A stretch of 64,000 nt of DNA from assembly GCF_000381265.1 (NCBI RefSeq), contig NZ_KB906263.1, positions 62,001 through 126,000 on the forward strand, written 5' to 3'. The notes below the pieces were generated by a model, which was not told the DNA's origin, searched no databases, and was given only the letters and a program-made list of their open reading frames with translations. Numbering within the stretch: the stretch's first letter is position 1; each line of letters begins with the position of its first letter. Origin of the DNA: Curvibacter lanceolatus ATCC 14669. Lineage in GTDB: Bacteria > Pseudomonadota > Gammaproteobacteria > Burkholderiales > Burkholderiaceae_C. Below, piece after piece: positions 31,917 through 40,109 of this stretch. The position numbers and the translations under genes were made by a program.

Positions 31917-34580
31917 TTACTTAAGGGTGGACGTGCTTTGCGTCAAGGGCGCCTTGCCCGCCGGGCTCACAGCCAGGTTCTTGAAACCTGACAGACCCTT
32001 GAGCTTGTCACGGACCTCCTCACTGACGTCGCGGATCTCCTGATCGGAGCGCACCACGCGCGGGGTCAATACCACCAGCAATTCAGTGCGGTTGGTGCTG
32101 GAGTTTTTGGCCCCAAACAGCCCCCCGATCACCGGGATGGAGCTGAGCAGGGGCAAGCCCGAGCTGCCATTGCTGTTGTTGTCACGGATCAGGCCACCCA
32201 AGACGATATTTTCGCCCGAGCGTACGGCCACCTTGCTGGTGATCTGGCGCTGGTTGAACGGGTATTGACCAGTGGCCTTGTCTTGCGTAGCCCCGACATC
32301 GCTCACGGTCTGCTGCAATTCCATGGTCACCATGTTGCCGGCATTGACTGATGGGGTCACCGTGAGATTGACACCGGTATCTTTGTATTGAATCGAGCTG
32401 ACGGTGGTACCTGTACTGGTCACGCTGCTGCCGGCCTGCACCGGCTGCTGGGTGCCCACGGTGATGTTGGCCGTATGGTTGTCGAGCACCATCAGGGTGG
32501 GACTGGAGATCACTTTGAGCAAAGACTCCCCCGCCAGCGCATTCAGCACGGCCTGCACGCTGCCAGCCGAGTTGGTCAAGGTGTAGGTAAAACCCTGAGC
32601 AGCAGTGGCGATGGAGCCATCAACGGCTGAGCTGAGCACTCCCTTGCCAGTTCGACCATTGGCAGCACCACCACTGAAGGCCCATTGCAAACCGTAGCTC
32701 AGGGTATCGCTGAGGGTCACTTCAATGATGCTGGCCTCAATCAGCACCTGGGTGGGCGGAACATCAAGGCGTTTGAGGGCATTCTCGATCTTTGCAAAGT
32801 CGGCCCGGGTACCCCACACCAGGATGGCGTTGTTGAGGTTGTCGGCAATCAGGCGCACACCGCTGTTGCCCAAGGCCACGGCTTGCACGTTGGTGGCGTT
32901 GTTGGCGGCATTGGTGCTGCTGGTACCCGAACCGAAGGAACTGCCGCTGCCCATCCCGGAGCTGCTGCCAAAAGCTGAGCTGCTGGTGCCCGAAGAGCCC
33001 AGAAAGGTCGAGCCGGTGCTGGAGCTTCCCAGGCTGGGCGCTACGCCGGTATTGGAGGTACTGCCCGCCGCATTGCCCCCAAAAAGGCCGCTGATCACGC
33101 TGGCCAAGTGTTTGGCATTGCCGTTTTGCACGGGGTACACATACAGTTGAGGTTCACCGCCGTTGAGCCCCGGTTTGTCAATGCCATCGAGCCATCGCTT
33201 GGCTTCATCCAGATAGGGCGCTCGGGGCGTGACCACGAGGACGGCATTGAGTCGGTCGACCGTCATCATGCGAATGGCCCCAAACAGGGGAAACGCCTCG
33301 CTGACACCGCCGGTGCGGTTGGCGGTGCTCGACGACGAGCCCAAGCCCCCTGCGGCCACGGCAGCGCCCAGGCTCATGGTGGGGGCTGCTGGGGCGGCTG
33401 TGGCCCCACCAGGGGCCGTGGTGGTCGAGCTGCTCAGGGTGCTGCCGGTCGAGGCGGCCAGCATTTTGAGCGTGTCTTCCACCTCTTTGGTGGTGATGTA
33501 CTTGAGCGGGAACAGGCCAATCGACATGCCCTTGAGCAGATTCACGTCAAAGGTGCGCACCAGGTCCAACCACCCCTCGGCTTGGGTGCGCGAGCCCACC
33601 AGCACCAGCATGTTGCGGGTGGTGTCGGTTCGCACCAGGGCATCGGGCGGCAACAGGGGCTTCAGGATGCTCGCCATTTCGGCGGCACCAATGAACTCCA
33701 GCGGCACCACGATCACGCCGTAACCCGGTTGCAAGGCCTTGCCGGCTTCAAAACGGCGCACAGCGCCACCGATGCCTTTAAGGGACTCGGGCTTGCCCAC
33801 ATGGAAAATGCCACGCGTGTCGCGCACCATCTGCAGGCCAGCCGCTTGTAACGCACTTTCAAGTAGATAGACCGCCTGATCGGTGCTGACATTGGCACGC
33901 GTGGCCAATGTGACGCTACCGGTCAGCGGTGGGTGGATCACGAAATCCACCTTCAAGATGTCGCGCATCAGCACGTTGACCACATCGAGAATGGGCGCCT
34001 CTTCAAAACCAAACGAGGTGGCCGAACCGTCAGGTGGCGGCGCCAAAAGGCTGGGGGCGGTGATCACGCCGGTGCCGCGATCCAAACGGGGTTCGGTGTC
34101 GACTTGCGGAGCCAGGGCTGAAGCTTTGGGCTCAGCAGCCTTGGGCGGAACAACGGTTGACACAGGTGCGGCCACCATGGCCGGGACCACGGCAGGCTGA
34201 GGGGCTGCCGGTGCGGATTCAGGCGCTTTGGCTTCAGCCCCAGAAGGTGCGGCAGGGGCCACAACAGCCGGCGCAGAGGGCACAGTGGCGGCAGCCGAAG
34301 GGGCCTCAGGAGCCGCAACGGGCGCTGGCGCTGGCGCTGGCGCTGGTGCTGGTGCTGGTGCTGGTGCTGGTGCTGGTGCTGGTGCTGGTGCTGGTGCTGG
34401 TGCTGGTGCTGGTGCTGCCTTGACGGGAGCGGGCGCCGTTTTCGCAGGCCCCGCTGCCCCTCCACCGATTGAAAAACCGGCTGCTGCAGGTTTGATGCCC
34501 GACGCATCGTCGCCGGCGGCCCAACTCAGCTGACTGATCGCCAACACCACCGAAGTGAGCACAAATTGTTTGTGATTCAT
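31917..34580 (-). CDS. gspD: Type II secretion system secretin
   Basis: Outer-membrane channel of the T2SS, 887 residues. The signal peptide ends near residue 22 (SQLSWAAGDD). FSIGGG at 36-41 is followed by an (Ala-Pro) tract at about 55-87 and a long Ala/Pro/Val linker to about residue 180. The N0 domain then begins (SFGFEEAPILDVVNVLMRDI), followed by N1-N3 with long Gly/Ser-rich loops, and the secretin core (VLIEASIIEVTLSDTLSYGLQ, TVGTQQPVQAGSSV, NIVLGGLIRDN, PLLSSIPVIGGLFG, LLVVLTPRVV). The linker of about 150 residues before N0 is unusual for GspD. Last gspgene in the operon; 48 bases after gspC. Confidence 0.95.
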   Translation of the reverse strand: MNHKQFVLTSVVLAISQLSWAAGDDASGIKPAAAGFSIGGGAAGPAKTAPAPVKAAPAPAPAPAPAPAPAPAPAPAPAPAPAPAPAPVAAPEAPSAAATVPSAPAVVAPAAPSGAEAKAPESAPAAPQPAVVPAMVAAPVSTVVPPKAAEPKASALAPQVDTEPRLDRGTGVITAPSLLAPPPDGSATSFGFEEAPILDVVNVLMRDILKVDFVIHPPLTGSVTLATRANVSTDQAVYLLESALQAAGLQMVRDTRGIFHVGKPESLKGIGGAVRRFEAGKALQPGYGVIVVPLEFIGAAEMASILKPLLPPDALVRTDTTRNMLVLVGSRTQAEGWLDLVRTFDVNLLKGMSIGLFPLKYITTKEVEDTLKMLAASTGSTLSSSTTTAPGGATAAPAAPTMSLGAAVAAGGLGSSSSTANRTGGVSEAFPLFGAIRMMTVDRLNAVLVVTPRAPYLDEAKRWLDGIDKPGLNGGEPQLYVYPVQNGNAKHLASVISGLFGGNAAGSTSNTGVAPSLGSSSTGSTFLGSSGTSSSAFGSSSGMGSGSSFGSGTSSTNAANNATNVQAVALGNSGVRLIADNLNNAILVWGTRADFAKIENALKRLDVPPTQVLIEASIIEVTLSDTLSYGLQWAFSGGAANGRTGKGVLSSAVDGSIATAAQGFTYTLTNSAGSVQAVLNALAGESLLKVISSPTLMVLDNHTANITVGTQQPVQAGSSVTSTGTTVSSIQYKDTGVNLTVTPSVNAGNMVTMELQQTVSDVGATQDKATGQYPFNQRQITSKVAVRSGENIVLGGLIRDNNSNGSSGLPLLSSIPVIGGLFGAKNSSTNRTELLVVLTPRVVRSDQEIRDVSEEVRDKLKGLSGFKNLAVSPAGKAPLTQSTSTLK
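34321..34416. repeat. Hexanucleotide tandem repeat in gspD (16 units)
   Basis: Four copies of GGCGCT followed by twelve of GGTGCT, without interruption, on the plus strand; on the coding strand these encode an Ala-Pro tract. The six-base unit keeps the frame, so changes in copy number would alter only linker length. The homogeneous GGTGCT block suggests recent slippage. Confidence 0.97.
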
Positions 34581-34628
34581 ATTTCTTAGTTACTCAATGC
34601 CGCCATCGACAACCTATGAGGCACAGCC

Positions 34629-35150
34629 TCAGGGCTTGCGACTCCGGACCAGCGTGATAGTTCTCGACTCGGTGCCATTCTTGAACACGACGTCGCGCCC
34701 TTTGACCGCAGACAAACGCCATTCGCCCACCGCATCGCCCACGTGGAAGCGACGAACCTTGCCGCCCTGCTTGGCCAGCACACTGCCTTCAGCCCCCTGC
34801 TCCACCAACCCCACCAACTCAAAGTCAGCCAAAGGATCCACGGGTTTAGGCGGAGGCGGCGGGGGTGGCGGGGGTGGTGGACGGCGAGTCGCCGTGAACA
34901 ACGGACGGTCCAGCACCTGAACAAAACGGCTCAAGTCAGCCTCGCCGCCCGCAGCGCCGCGAGGCAGGCTGATCTTGTCAATAGAGACTTGTTGTTCTTT
35001 GGGCTCCTGCCACAACCAATCACGCAGCTTTCCCTGGCGGTTAACCCAAAGGTGCACGACCTCAAGCGCCAGCAACAGGTTCAGCGCCAGCAGCAACCAC
35101 ACCGCGTATTGTCGGATGACGAGACGGATCTTCCGGACTTGTGCGTTCAC
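34629..35150 (-). CDS. gspC: T2SS inner-membrane protein GspC (XpsN-like)
   Basis: A 173-residue bitopic protein linking the inner-membrane platform to the secretin. TM helix at about 15-35 (YAVWLLLALNLLLALEVV), a periplasmic linker with an 11-proline run at about 90-101, then the homology region ADFELVGLVEQGAEGSVL and KVRRFHVGDAVGEWRL. There is no PDZ or coiled-coil domain after it, so it is the short form. Position between gspM and gspD is as for XpsN in Xanthomonas. Its start overlaps the gspM stop by 4 nt. Confidence 0.88.
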   Translation of the reverse strand: MNAQVRKIRLVIRQYAVWLLLALNLLLALEVVHLWVNRQGKLRDWLWQEPKEQQVSIDKISLPRGAAGGEADLSRFVQVLDRPLFTATRRPPPPPPPPPPPKPVDPLADFELVGLVEQGAEGSVLAKQGGKVRRFHVGDAVGEWRLSAVKGRDVVFKNGTESRTITLVRSRKP

Positions 35151-35704
35151 GATGCCGACCTCAGCACAAAAAAGTTGATTTGCCCGGTCAGGCGCGCAGG
35201 TGCCTGGTTGGTGGCGTACGTGAGGATCTGCACCGTCATACCCTCCATCAGAACGGCAGGTCCAGGCTGGGTACCCACGGCCACCAGCAACGCTTGCAGC
35301 TTGGCCATTTCCCCCTCGTAACGAACCTGAATCGGGATGCGATCAAAGCGGTGGTCGGTTTTGGCGGGCAACACCTGGCTGGACTGCACATCCACGCCAG
35401 CGCTGGTGAAGAGGTCGCGAATGCGCTGCTGGGCTGCATTGCCCACTTGCGAAACGTCTTGTGTGGCGGGGTAAATGTACAGATCCTGCAACTGGCGCGC
35501 CTGATCGACAGCATCTTCGATCTGGCTTTGCTGCCCGACCAGGCCCAGCAGGCGCGCGTAGCGCGGCTCTAAATCAGACAGGCGCTTTTGGGCGCCCTGA
35601 TGCTGCACATACACATAGCCAGACACCCCTATCAAAGGCAACAACACGAGCAGCAGACCCAAGACCAGGCCCGGCAGGTTCTGCAACTGCTTGATGGACT
35701 TCAT
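35147..35704 (-). CDS. gspM: T2SS protein GspM (PilO-like)
   Basis: A 185-residue bitopic platform protein. One TM helix at about 11-32 (LVLGLLLVLLPLIGVSGYVYV) is followed by a short coiled coil (GAQKRLSDLEPRYARLLGLVGQQ) and a ferredoxin-like periplasmic domain resembling GspM/PilO (PIQVRYEGEMAKLQALLVAVG). Overlaps gspL upstream and gspC downstream by 4 nt each (ATGA), so it is tightly coupled. Partner of GspL. Confidence 0.85.
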   Translation of the reverse strand: MKSIKQLQNLPGLVLGLLLVLLPLIGVSGYVYVQHQGAQKRLSDLEPRYARLLGLVGQQSQIEDAVDQARQLQDLYIYPATQDVSQVGNAAQQRIRDLFTSAGVDVQSSQVLPAKTDHRFDRIPIQVRYEGEMAKLQALLVAVGTQPGPAVLMEGMTVQILTYATNQAPARLTGQINFFVLRSAS

Positions 35705-37170
35705 TTGCCACCTCCGATCGAGAACGGACTCGCGCCGGCCGCGGGCTTGGCGGGCGCTGCAGGGGCCGGCGCGGCCGGGGCTGCGACCGGGGCCGGGGCC
35801 GCAGCAGGCGCCTGCGGAGGCGGCGGAGGAGGCACCGCCGGCGCAGGCTGTGCCACCTTGGGGGTAGCGCCCAACAATATACCGAACGGCCCAGCCTCTT
35901 TGAGTACCGCAGGCGGCACGCCTTGCGGGTAGGCGGCCGACACCGGAGCAGGAGCGGCAGGCGCGGCATTCCCCGTCGGCGCAGGCTTGGGAGCATTGGC
36001 GTCGGCAGGCTTGCCGTCAGCCCCAGGCTGCGGGCGGTTCTCACGCGGGCGCGGGGGCGGCGCCTCCTGCTCGGGGTCGTTGGCACGCATGGCCTTGGTG
36101 TCGAGTGTGAATTCGATGTTGAAAGCCTCTTTGGCAGCGCCAGGCTGACGCACAGCAGCCGAAGGGGCTTTGACATCCTTGAAGAGCGGCTCGGTGCTGA
36201 GTTTTTGCATCAACGCAGCCGCACTTGGGGTCAACCCCTGCAGGGTGATTTTTGTCCCTTGGATCTGCAATGACTGCAGCCAAGTATCGTCGGGCAGGGT
36301 TTCGGTCATCAAGGCAATCACGCGCAGGGGCTCAACGCGCTCTTGCAGGATCTCGTTCAGGTCTTTGAGACCATCCAGCTGCGTGACCAGCTCAGTGCGC
36401 TGCGCCACAGCCGGGGCCGCCTTTTTGCTCAGGATGGCGAACTGGGCCTCGGCCAGCCGTGCACGATGGCTCAGCTGCAGGCTTGACGCGGTGAGCGCCG
36501 GCACCAGCCAGAACAAAGCCAGCAGGACCAAGCCCACACGCAGGTTGCGCCCGCGCTGCTGGCGGCGCAGGCGGTTGGCCTCACCAAAGCCAGCCAGCGT
36601 GATGAAGGGGCCTGGTTGCAAGGCGGTAGCACTCAAAGACACCCAGACCTCGGGGGCCGGTCGGGATGACTCGGCTGGCTGGCCGGGCGCGGCCATCACT
36701 TCATCAAGGTAACGGGCAACCGAGGCCCGCGAACTCAGGGCCAGGGCCACCCGCTGGCTCTGGCCTTGGCGCGACAGCACCGCAAAACCATGCACCGTGT
36801 CGTCCGGCAAAAAGGGGCTGGCGGCCGCCACTTCGAGCGCCACAGCGCGAGCCAAGTCGGCCTCGGCCAGCATGGGCAGCACCAGTTCGCGAAACAGCAC
36901 GCTGTCTTCAGGCAGTTCGACCGCAGTGGCACGGCTGGCAGCAGCCCGAACCTTGGCCGAACATTCGGCCACCGGCTGTAGCAACTCACCACGCAGAACC
37001 CATTCGCTGCGGTCGGCACGGATCAGCCGAACCGGCAGCAACGGGGTCAGCCAGCGCAGGGCCGGCCGATCCAGCAAACCTTGCCAGGGGCGCGCGAGCT
37101 CTGCGCCCAACTTTCGCAAGTCGAGACCGAACAGACGCAAATCAGTGTTGGTCGTGACCATGGACACCAT
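35701..37170 (-). CDS. gspL: T2SS protein GspL (PilN-like periplasmic part)
   Basis: A 489-residue bitopic protein that would recruit the GspE ATPase. The cytoplasmic part (1 to about 205) has LFGLDLRKLGAELARPWQ and the segment PEDSVLFRELVLPMLAEADLARAVALEV typical of the actin-like GspL fold. TM helix at about 208-230 (RVGLVLLALFWLVPALTASS), then a PilN-like ferredoxin domain (LVTQLDGLKDLNEILQERVEP, WLQSLQIQGTKITLQGLTP). The last 110 residues are Pro/Ala-rich and end in FSIGGGK (483-489), a motif also found at the N-terminus of GspD. Start at 37170, with 37161 as an alternative. Confidence 0.85.
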   Translation of the reverse strand: MVSMVTTNTDLRLFGLDLRKLGAELARPWQGLLDRPALRWLTPLLPVRLIRADRSEWVLRGELLQPVAECSAKVRAAASRATAVELPEDSVLFRELVLPMLAEADLARAVALEVAAASPFLPDDTVHGFAVLSRQGQSQRVALALSSRASVARYLDEVMAAPGQPAESSRPAPEVWVSLSATALQPGPFITLAGFGEANRLRRQQRGRNLRVGLVLLALFWLVPALTASSLQLSHRARLAEAQFAILSKKAAPAVAQRTELVTQLDGLKDLNEILQERVEPLRVIALMTETLPDDTWLQSLQIQGTKITLQGLTPSAAALMQKLSTEPLFKDVKAPSAAVRQPGAAKEAFNIEFTLDTKAMRANDPEQEAPPPRPRENRPQPGADGKPADANAPKPAPTGNAAPAAPAPVSAAYPQGVPPAVLKEAGPFGILLGATPKVAQPAPAVPPPPPPQAPAAAPAPVAAPAAPAPAAPAKPAAGASPFSIGGGK

Positions 37171-37188
37171 TCAGGAAAATAAAAAGTT

Positions 37189-38058
37189 TCATGGCGTGGA
37201 GGCAACCCGACGATCGGCCCCAAAAATGCGCCAGGGCTGGCCGTCCGGGGCGTTTCGATTGAGGTCAATGTCCCGAGAAACATACCAACGACGCCCCGCA
37301 TCCAACGACAGGCTGGCGATCAGCCGGTAGCGCGACCCCGAACTGTTGTCCACAAAAGAGGCATCCAGCCGCGTCGTATCGGGGGCCGAACCGGCAACTT
37401 GCCTGGCCTGCACGATCTGATTGGCTACCGCAGCATCGCCGCCTGCCAGCACCACCAGCACCTCGGGAGTGGCCGCCAAAGCGTTCACACGGGCCACAGT
37501 GCGCCGGCCCACGACCAGGAGGCGGGCGATATTAGCATAGAGGTCGTAGTCGACCCCCGGCACCTGTAACAGGTCTTCCACCGCATCAAAGCCCACAGCA
37601 ATGCCCTTTGCGTCGGGCCGGTCGCGCAAGGTCACCACTTGCTGGGCCAGGGCATCGGCCGTGGGGGCAGGCAAGCCGCCAGCCACCCGAAACAACTTGG
37701 ACAACAGGCCCGCGGGCGCCCCGTTGAGGTTGATCAGGCCATTGAGCGGCACCACCGCCACCTGGATCGGTGCTCCCTGGTATTGGGTCGTGAACTGGGT
37801 GTAACGCACGTATTGGCTGGGGTCGGTCTGCATGCGTTGCACGGTTTGCACGATCGCAGCCTGACCGTAGGCCTCGGCAAACACACCTTGCTTGCTGGCC
37901 GAGACGGTGCGAGCGTCCTGTCGGGTGACTTTCACCATGCCCGCCACAATCAGGCTCAAGGCCGCAACCATCCACAGCACGCCCACCAGGGCGATCCCCG
38001 CGTGTCGTGCCTGAGCCCGGGAGCAAGCCCGATGCACAAGGGTGTGCTGCGATTTCAT
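37189..38058 (-). CDS. gspK: T2SS minor pseudopilin GspK
   Basis: A 289-residue minor pseudopilin expected to cap the pseudopilus tip with GspI and GspJ. The N-terminal helix AGIALVGVLWMVAALSLIVAG lacks the Glu+5 of other pseudopilins, as is normal for GspK. The remainder has the large alpha-domain inserted in the pilin fold (DALAQQVVTLRDRPDAKG, AVEDLLQVPGVDYDLYANIARLL). Its start overlaps gspJ by 4 nt, and gspL begins 18 nt after its stop. Confidence 0.9.
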   Translation of the reverse strand: MKSQHTLVHRACSRAQARHAGIALVGVLWMVAALSLIVAGMVKVTRQDARTVSASKQGVFAEAYGQAAIVQTVQRMQTDPSQYVRYTQFTTQYQGAPIQVAVVPLNGLINLNGAPAGLLSKLFRVAGGLPAPTADALAQQVVTLRDRPDAKGIAVGFDAVEDLLQVPGVDYDLYANIARLLVVGRRTVARVNALAATPEVLVVLAGGDAAVANQIVQARQVAGSAPDTTRLDASFVDNSSGSRYRLIASLSLDAGRRWYVSRDIDLNRNAPDGQPWRIFGADRRVASTP

Positions 38059-38756
38059 TCTTCACTGCCTCCGACGGCGAAGCCACCGCTACTCCCCCCC
38101 ACCTGGGAGGGCAGTTGACGTAGAGGGATCACGAGCTCAGGCCAGTCGCTGCCGGCCACCTGGATCAGCAGGCGCACCCGCGAGGGCAGGCGGCCGCGCC
38201 GGTCCTGGTTGGTATTGCCCATGGCCATGGACCATTCGGGCAGCCAGCTGCCAGGCGCAACACGCGGGTCCTCATACTCAACGCTCCAAGCCGTCACATC
38301 GCCCACCAGCACCCTGCCATCCACCTGCGTCCAATCCGGAAAGCCTGCAGCACCGATCCATGGCGTGTAACGCAACACCAGGGCATGGCCCTGCCCCGAG
38401 GGCTCGGCCATGAGGCGGAAGAAGTGCCGCCCACCCGCGCCATAGCGCGCAGGCATGGTACCCACCCAGGCGATGCCTTCGTTGCGCCCCTCAAACAAGT
38501 AGTTGCTTTGATCGGCCGAACCCGCCCCCGGGCGCAGCCGCAGCGACACCCGGCCCAACGTGGACCGGATGAAGGCCGTGGCGGATCGAAAGTCATCCAG
38601 GCGGGTGGATCGCTCGTCGATGCGCGACTCGGTCTGGCCCATGGTGTGCAAGGCCGAACTCATGGCCAGCAGGATCAGCGACATGAGCGACATGGCCACC
38701 AGCAGCTCCACCAGGGTGAAGCCCGCGGCCCGCAAGGCTTGGCTTGGGCGCCCCAT
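38055..38756 (-). CDS. gspJ: T2SS minor pseudopilin GspJ
   Basis: A 233-residue minor pseudopilin. The prepilin peptidase site is RAAG^FTLVELLVAMSLM with Glu+5, followed by the long hydrophobic helix and a body with IRSTLGRVSLRLRPG and FEGRNEGIAWVGTMP. The start at 38756 (MGRPSQALRAAGF) is chosen because a short basic leader is required; the longer frame overlaps gspI. One base separates it from gspI, and it overlaps gspK by 4 nt. Confidence 0.9.
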   Translation of the reverse strand: MGRPSQALRAAGFTLVELLVAMSLMSLILLAMSSALHTMGQTESRIDERSTRLDDFRSATAFIRSTLGRVSLRLRPGAGSADQSNYLFEGRNEGIAWVGTMPARYGAGGRHFFRLMAEPSGQGHALVLRYTPWIGAAGFPDWTQVDGRVLVGDVTAWSVEYEDPRVAPGSWLPEWSMAMGNTNQDRRGRLPSRVRLLIQVAGSDWPELVIPLRQLPSQVGGSSGGFAVGGSEE

Positions 38757-38757
38757 G

Positions 38758-39174
38758 TCAGCGCACCTGCCCCGCCAGCGGCAAGGCCTGGGGCAGTAAG
38801 GTGGTGACCTGCAGGCTTTGCACCCGGTCGCCATTGAACCAGCTCACGCTGTACTGCACCTCATGCAGGGGCACCGTGCGTGAATCGTTGAGCGAGCCTG
38901 CCCAAGGCGCCGAATCGATGCGCCAATCAAAGCCGCCACGCCGACCTGCGTCGTGCCAACCACCTTCAGGCACGGTGTCGTGCCAGGCCAGCAGAGACTC
39001 AAGCTCGGCCGTCGCACGCGACTGCATCTCCACCGAGGCCATGCCCCGGGCCGCACTGCCGCTGGCCCGGTAGATCAGGCCCAAGGACATGCCGAGAATC
39101 GCCATGGCAACCAACAGTTCCAGCAGGGAGAACCCGCGCGCCAGAGCACGCCGGGGGTGCAGACCGGACCTCAT
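38758..39174 (-). CDS. gspI: T2SS minor pseudopilin GspI
   Basis: A 138-residue minor pseudopilin with leader MRSGLHPRRALARG, cleavage before FSLLELLVAMAIL (Glu+5), and the hydrophobic helix. The C-terminal body (VQYSVSWFNGDRVQSLQVTTLLP) is short, as in the family. It overlaps gspH by 4 nt. GspI nucleates the I-J-K tip complex in characterised systems. Confidence 0.88.
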   Translation of the reverse strand: MRSGLHPRRALARGFSLLELLVAMAILGMSLGLIYRASGSAARGMASVEMQSRATAELESLLAWHDTVPEGGWHDAGRRGGFDWRIDSAPWAGSLNDSRTVPLHEVQYSVSWFNGDRVQSLQVTTLLPQALPLAGQVR

Positions 39175-39644
39175 TGCTCGATGGGTTCCGAACTGACTCG
39201 ACCCGACATCCAGTCGATGCGCAAGCGCGTCCCGCTGCCGGAGGGGCGAAACACATCAATGCTGCCTCCGGTAGCGCCACCATCGGGCAGAAAGCGGATC
39301 GCCGCGGCGCCAGAGTTGCCCAACTCCATGCCCGCCACAGTCGCCCTCACCGCGACCGAAGCCGGAAAGGGCTTGGCTGGGGCATCATCCACCCCAAACA
39401 ACCGCCGCTCCAGATCAACCCGGAATCGAGTCTCGGCCCCTTGCAGTTGAGCGCGGTTGCGGGCGGCGCGCATCTCCGACACCATTTCGCGCAGCACACT
39501 CCGGTATTCAGCGCCCTCCCGCATCTTGCCCAGCGCAATGGGCACCACCGCCATCAACAAGCCCAGGATGGCGAACACCACCAGCAACTCGATCAGGGTG
39601 AAGCCCCGCTCGCGGGCAGCATGGAAGCGCCGGGACCGGTTCAT
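39171..39644 (-). CDS. gspH: T2SS minor pseudopilin GspH
   Basis: A 157-residue pseudopilin. The leader MNRSRRFHAARERG ends before FTLIELLVVFAILGLLMAVV; the body includes MREGAEYRSVLREMVSEMRAARNRAQLQG and FRVDLERRLFGVDDA. The C-terminus has a Gly/Ser-rich GspH-type sheet (SIDVFRPSGSGTRLRIDWMSG). Located between gspG (11-nt gap) and gspI (4-nt overlap). Confidence 0.88.
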   Translation of the reverse strand: MNRSRRFHAARERGFTLIELLVVFAILGLLMAVVPIALGKMREGAEYRSVLREMVSEMRAARNRAQLQGAETRFRVDLERRLFGVDDAPAKPFPASVAVRATVAGMELGNSGAAAIRFLPDGGATGGSIDVFRPSGSGTRLRIDWMSGRVSSEPIEQ

Positions 39645-39655
39645 GCGCGCTGGAT

Positions 39656-40087
39656 TTACTTGGCGTTCACGATGTCGGCGTTCTCGCCGTCACCACCCGC
39701 AGCGCCATCGGCCCCGTAGGACAGGAGTTCGACATTGCCGCCATTCAGGGTGTACTTGTAGGCCTTGCCCCAGGGGTCGTTGGGCACGCCGCCCTTCAGG
39801 TAGGGGCCGTTCCAGCCATTGGCCGAGGCTGGCTTGGCCACCAGGGCGTTCAAGCCCTCTTCAGTGGTCGGGAAGCGGCCCACATCCAGCTTGTAAAGCT
39901 CCAGCGATTTTTCGAGGTCGGCAATCTGCACGCCCGCGGTCTTGGACTTGGCACCACCGAGCTGGCTCAGCACCCGAGGCCCCACCAGGCCGGCCAGCAA
40001 AGTCAGGATGGCCAGCACGACCAGCAATTCAATCAGGGTGAAGCCACGGGCACGACCGTTTGCGCGGCGCTGGCGAAAGCTCAACAT
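39656..40087 (-). CDS. gspG: T2SS major pseudopilin GspG
   Basis: The 143-residue main pseudopilus subunit. Leader of about 14 residues, then ARG^FTLIELLVVLAILTLL, VLSQLGGAKSKTAGVQIADLEKSLE, and the conserved calcium-site and loop region FPTTEEGLNALVAKP, WNGPYLKGGVPNDPWGKAYKY. It should be the most abundant of the operon's pseudopilins. Encoded 22 bases after gspF. No prepilin peptidase gene (gspO/pilD) is in the window, so processing presumably uses PilD elsewhere. Confidence 0.94.
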   Translation of the reverse strand: MLSFRQRRANGRARGFTLIELLVVLAILTLLAGLVGPRVLSQLGGAKSKTAGVQIADLEKSLELYKLDVGRFPTTEEGLNALVAKPASANGWNGPYLKGGVPNDPWGKAYKYTLNGGNVELLSYGADGAAGGDGENADIVNAK

Positions 40088-40109
40088 ATCAAATCCTTAA
40101 AGTAACAAC

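Noticed and set aside
34321-34416. Tandem repeat considered as a CRISPR array
   Set aside because: Six-base units with no spacers, inside a secretin coding frame: simple sequence repeat.
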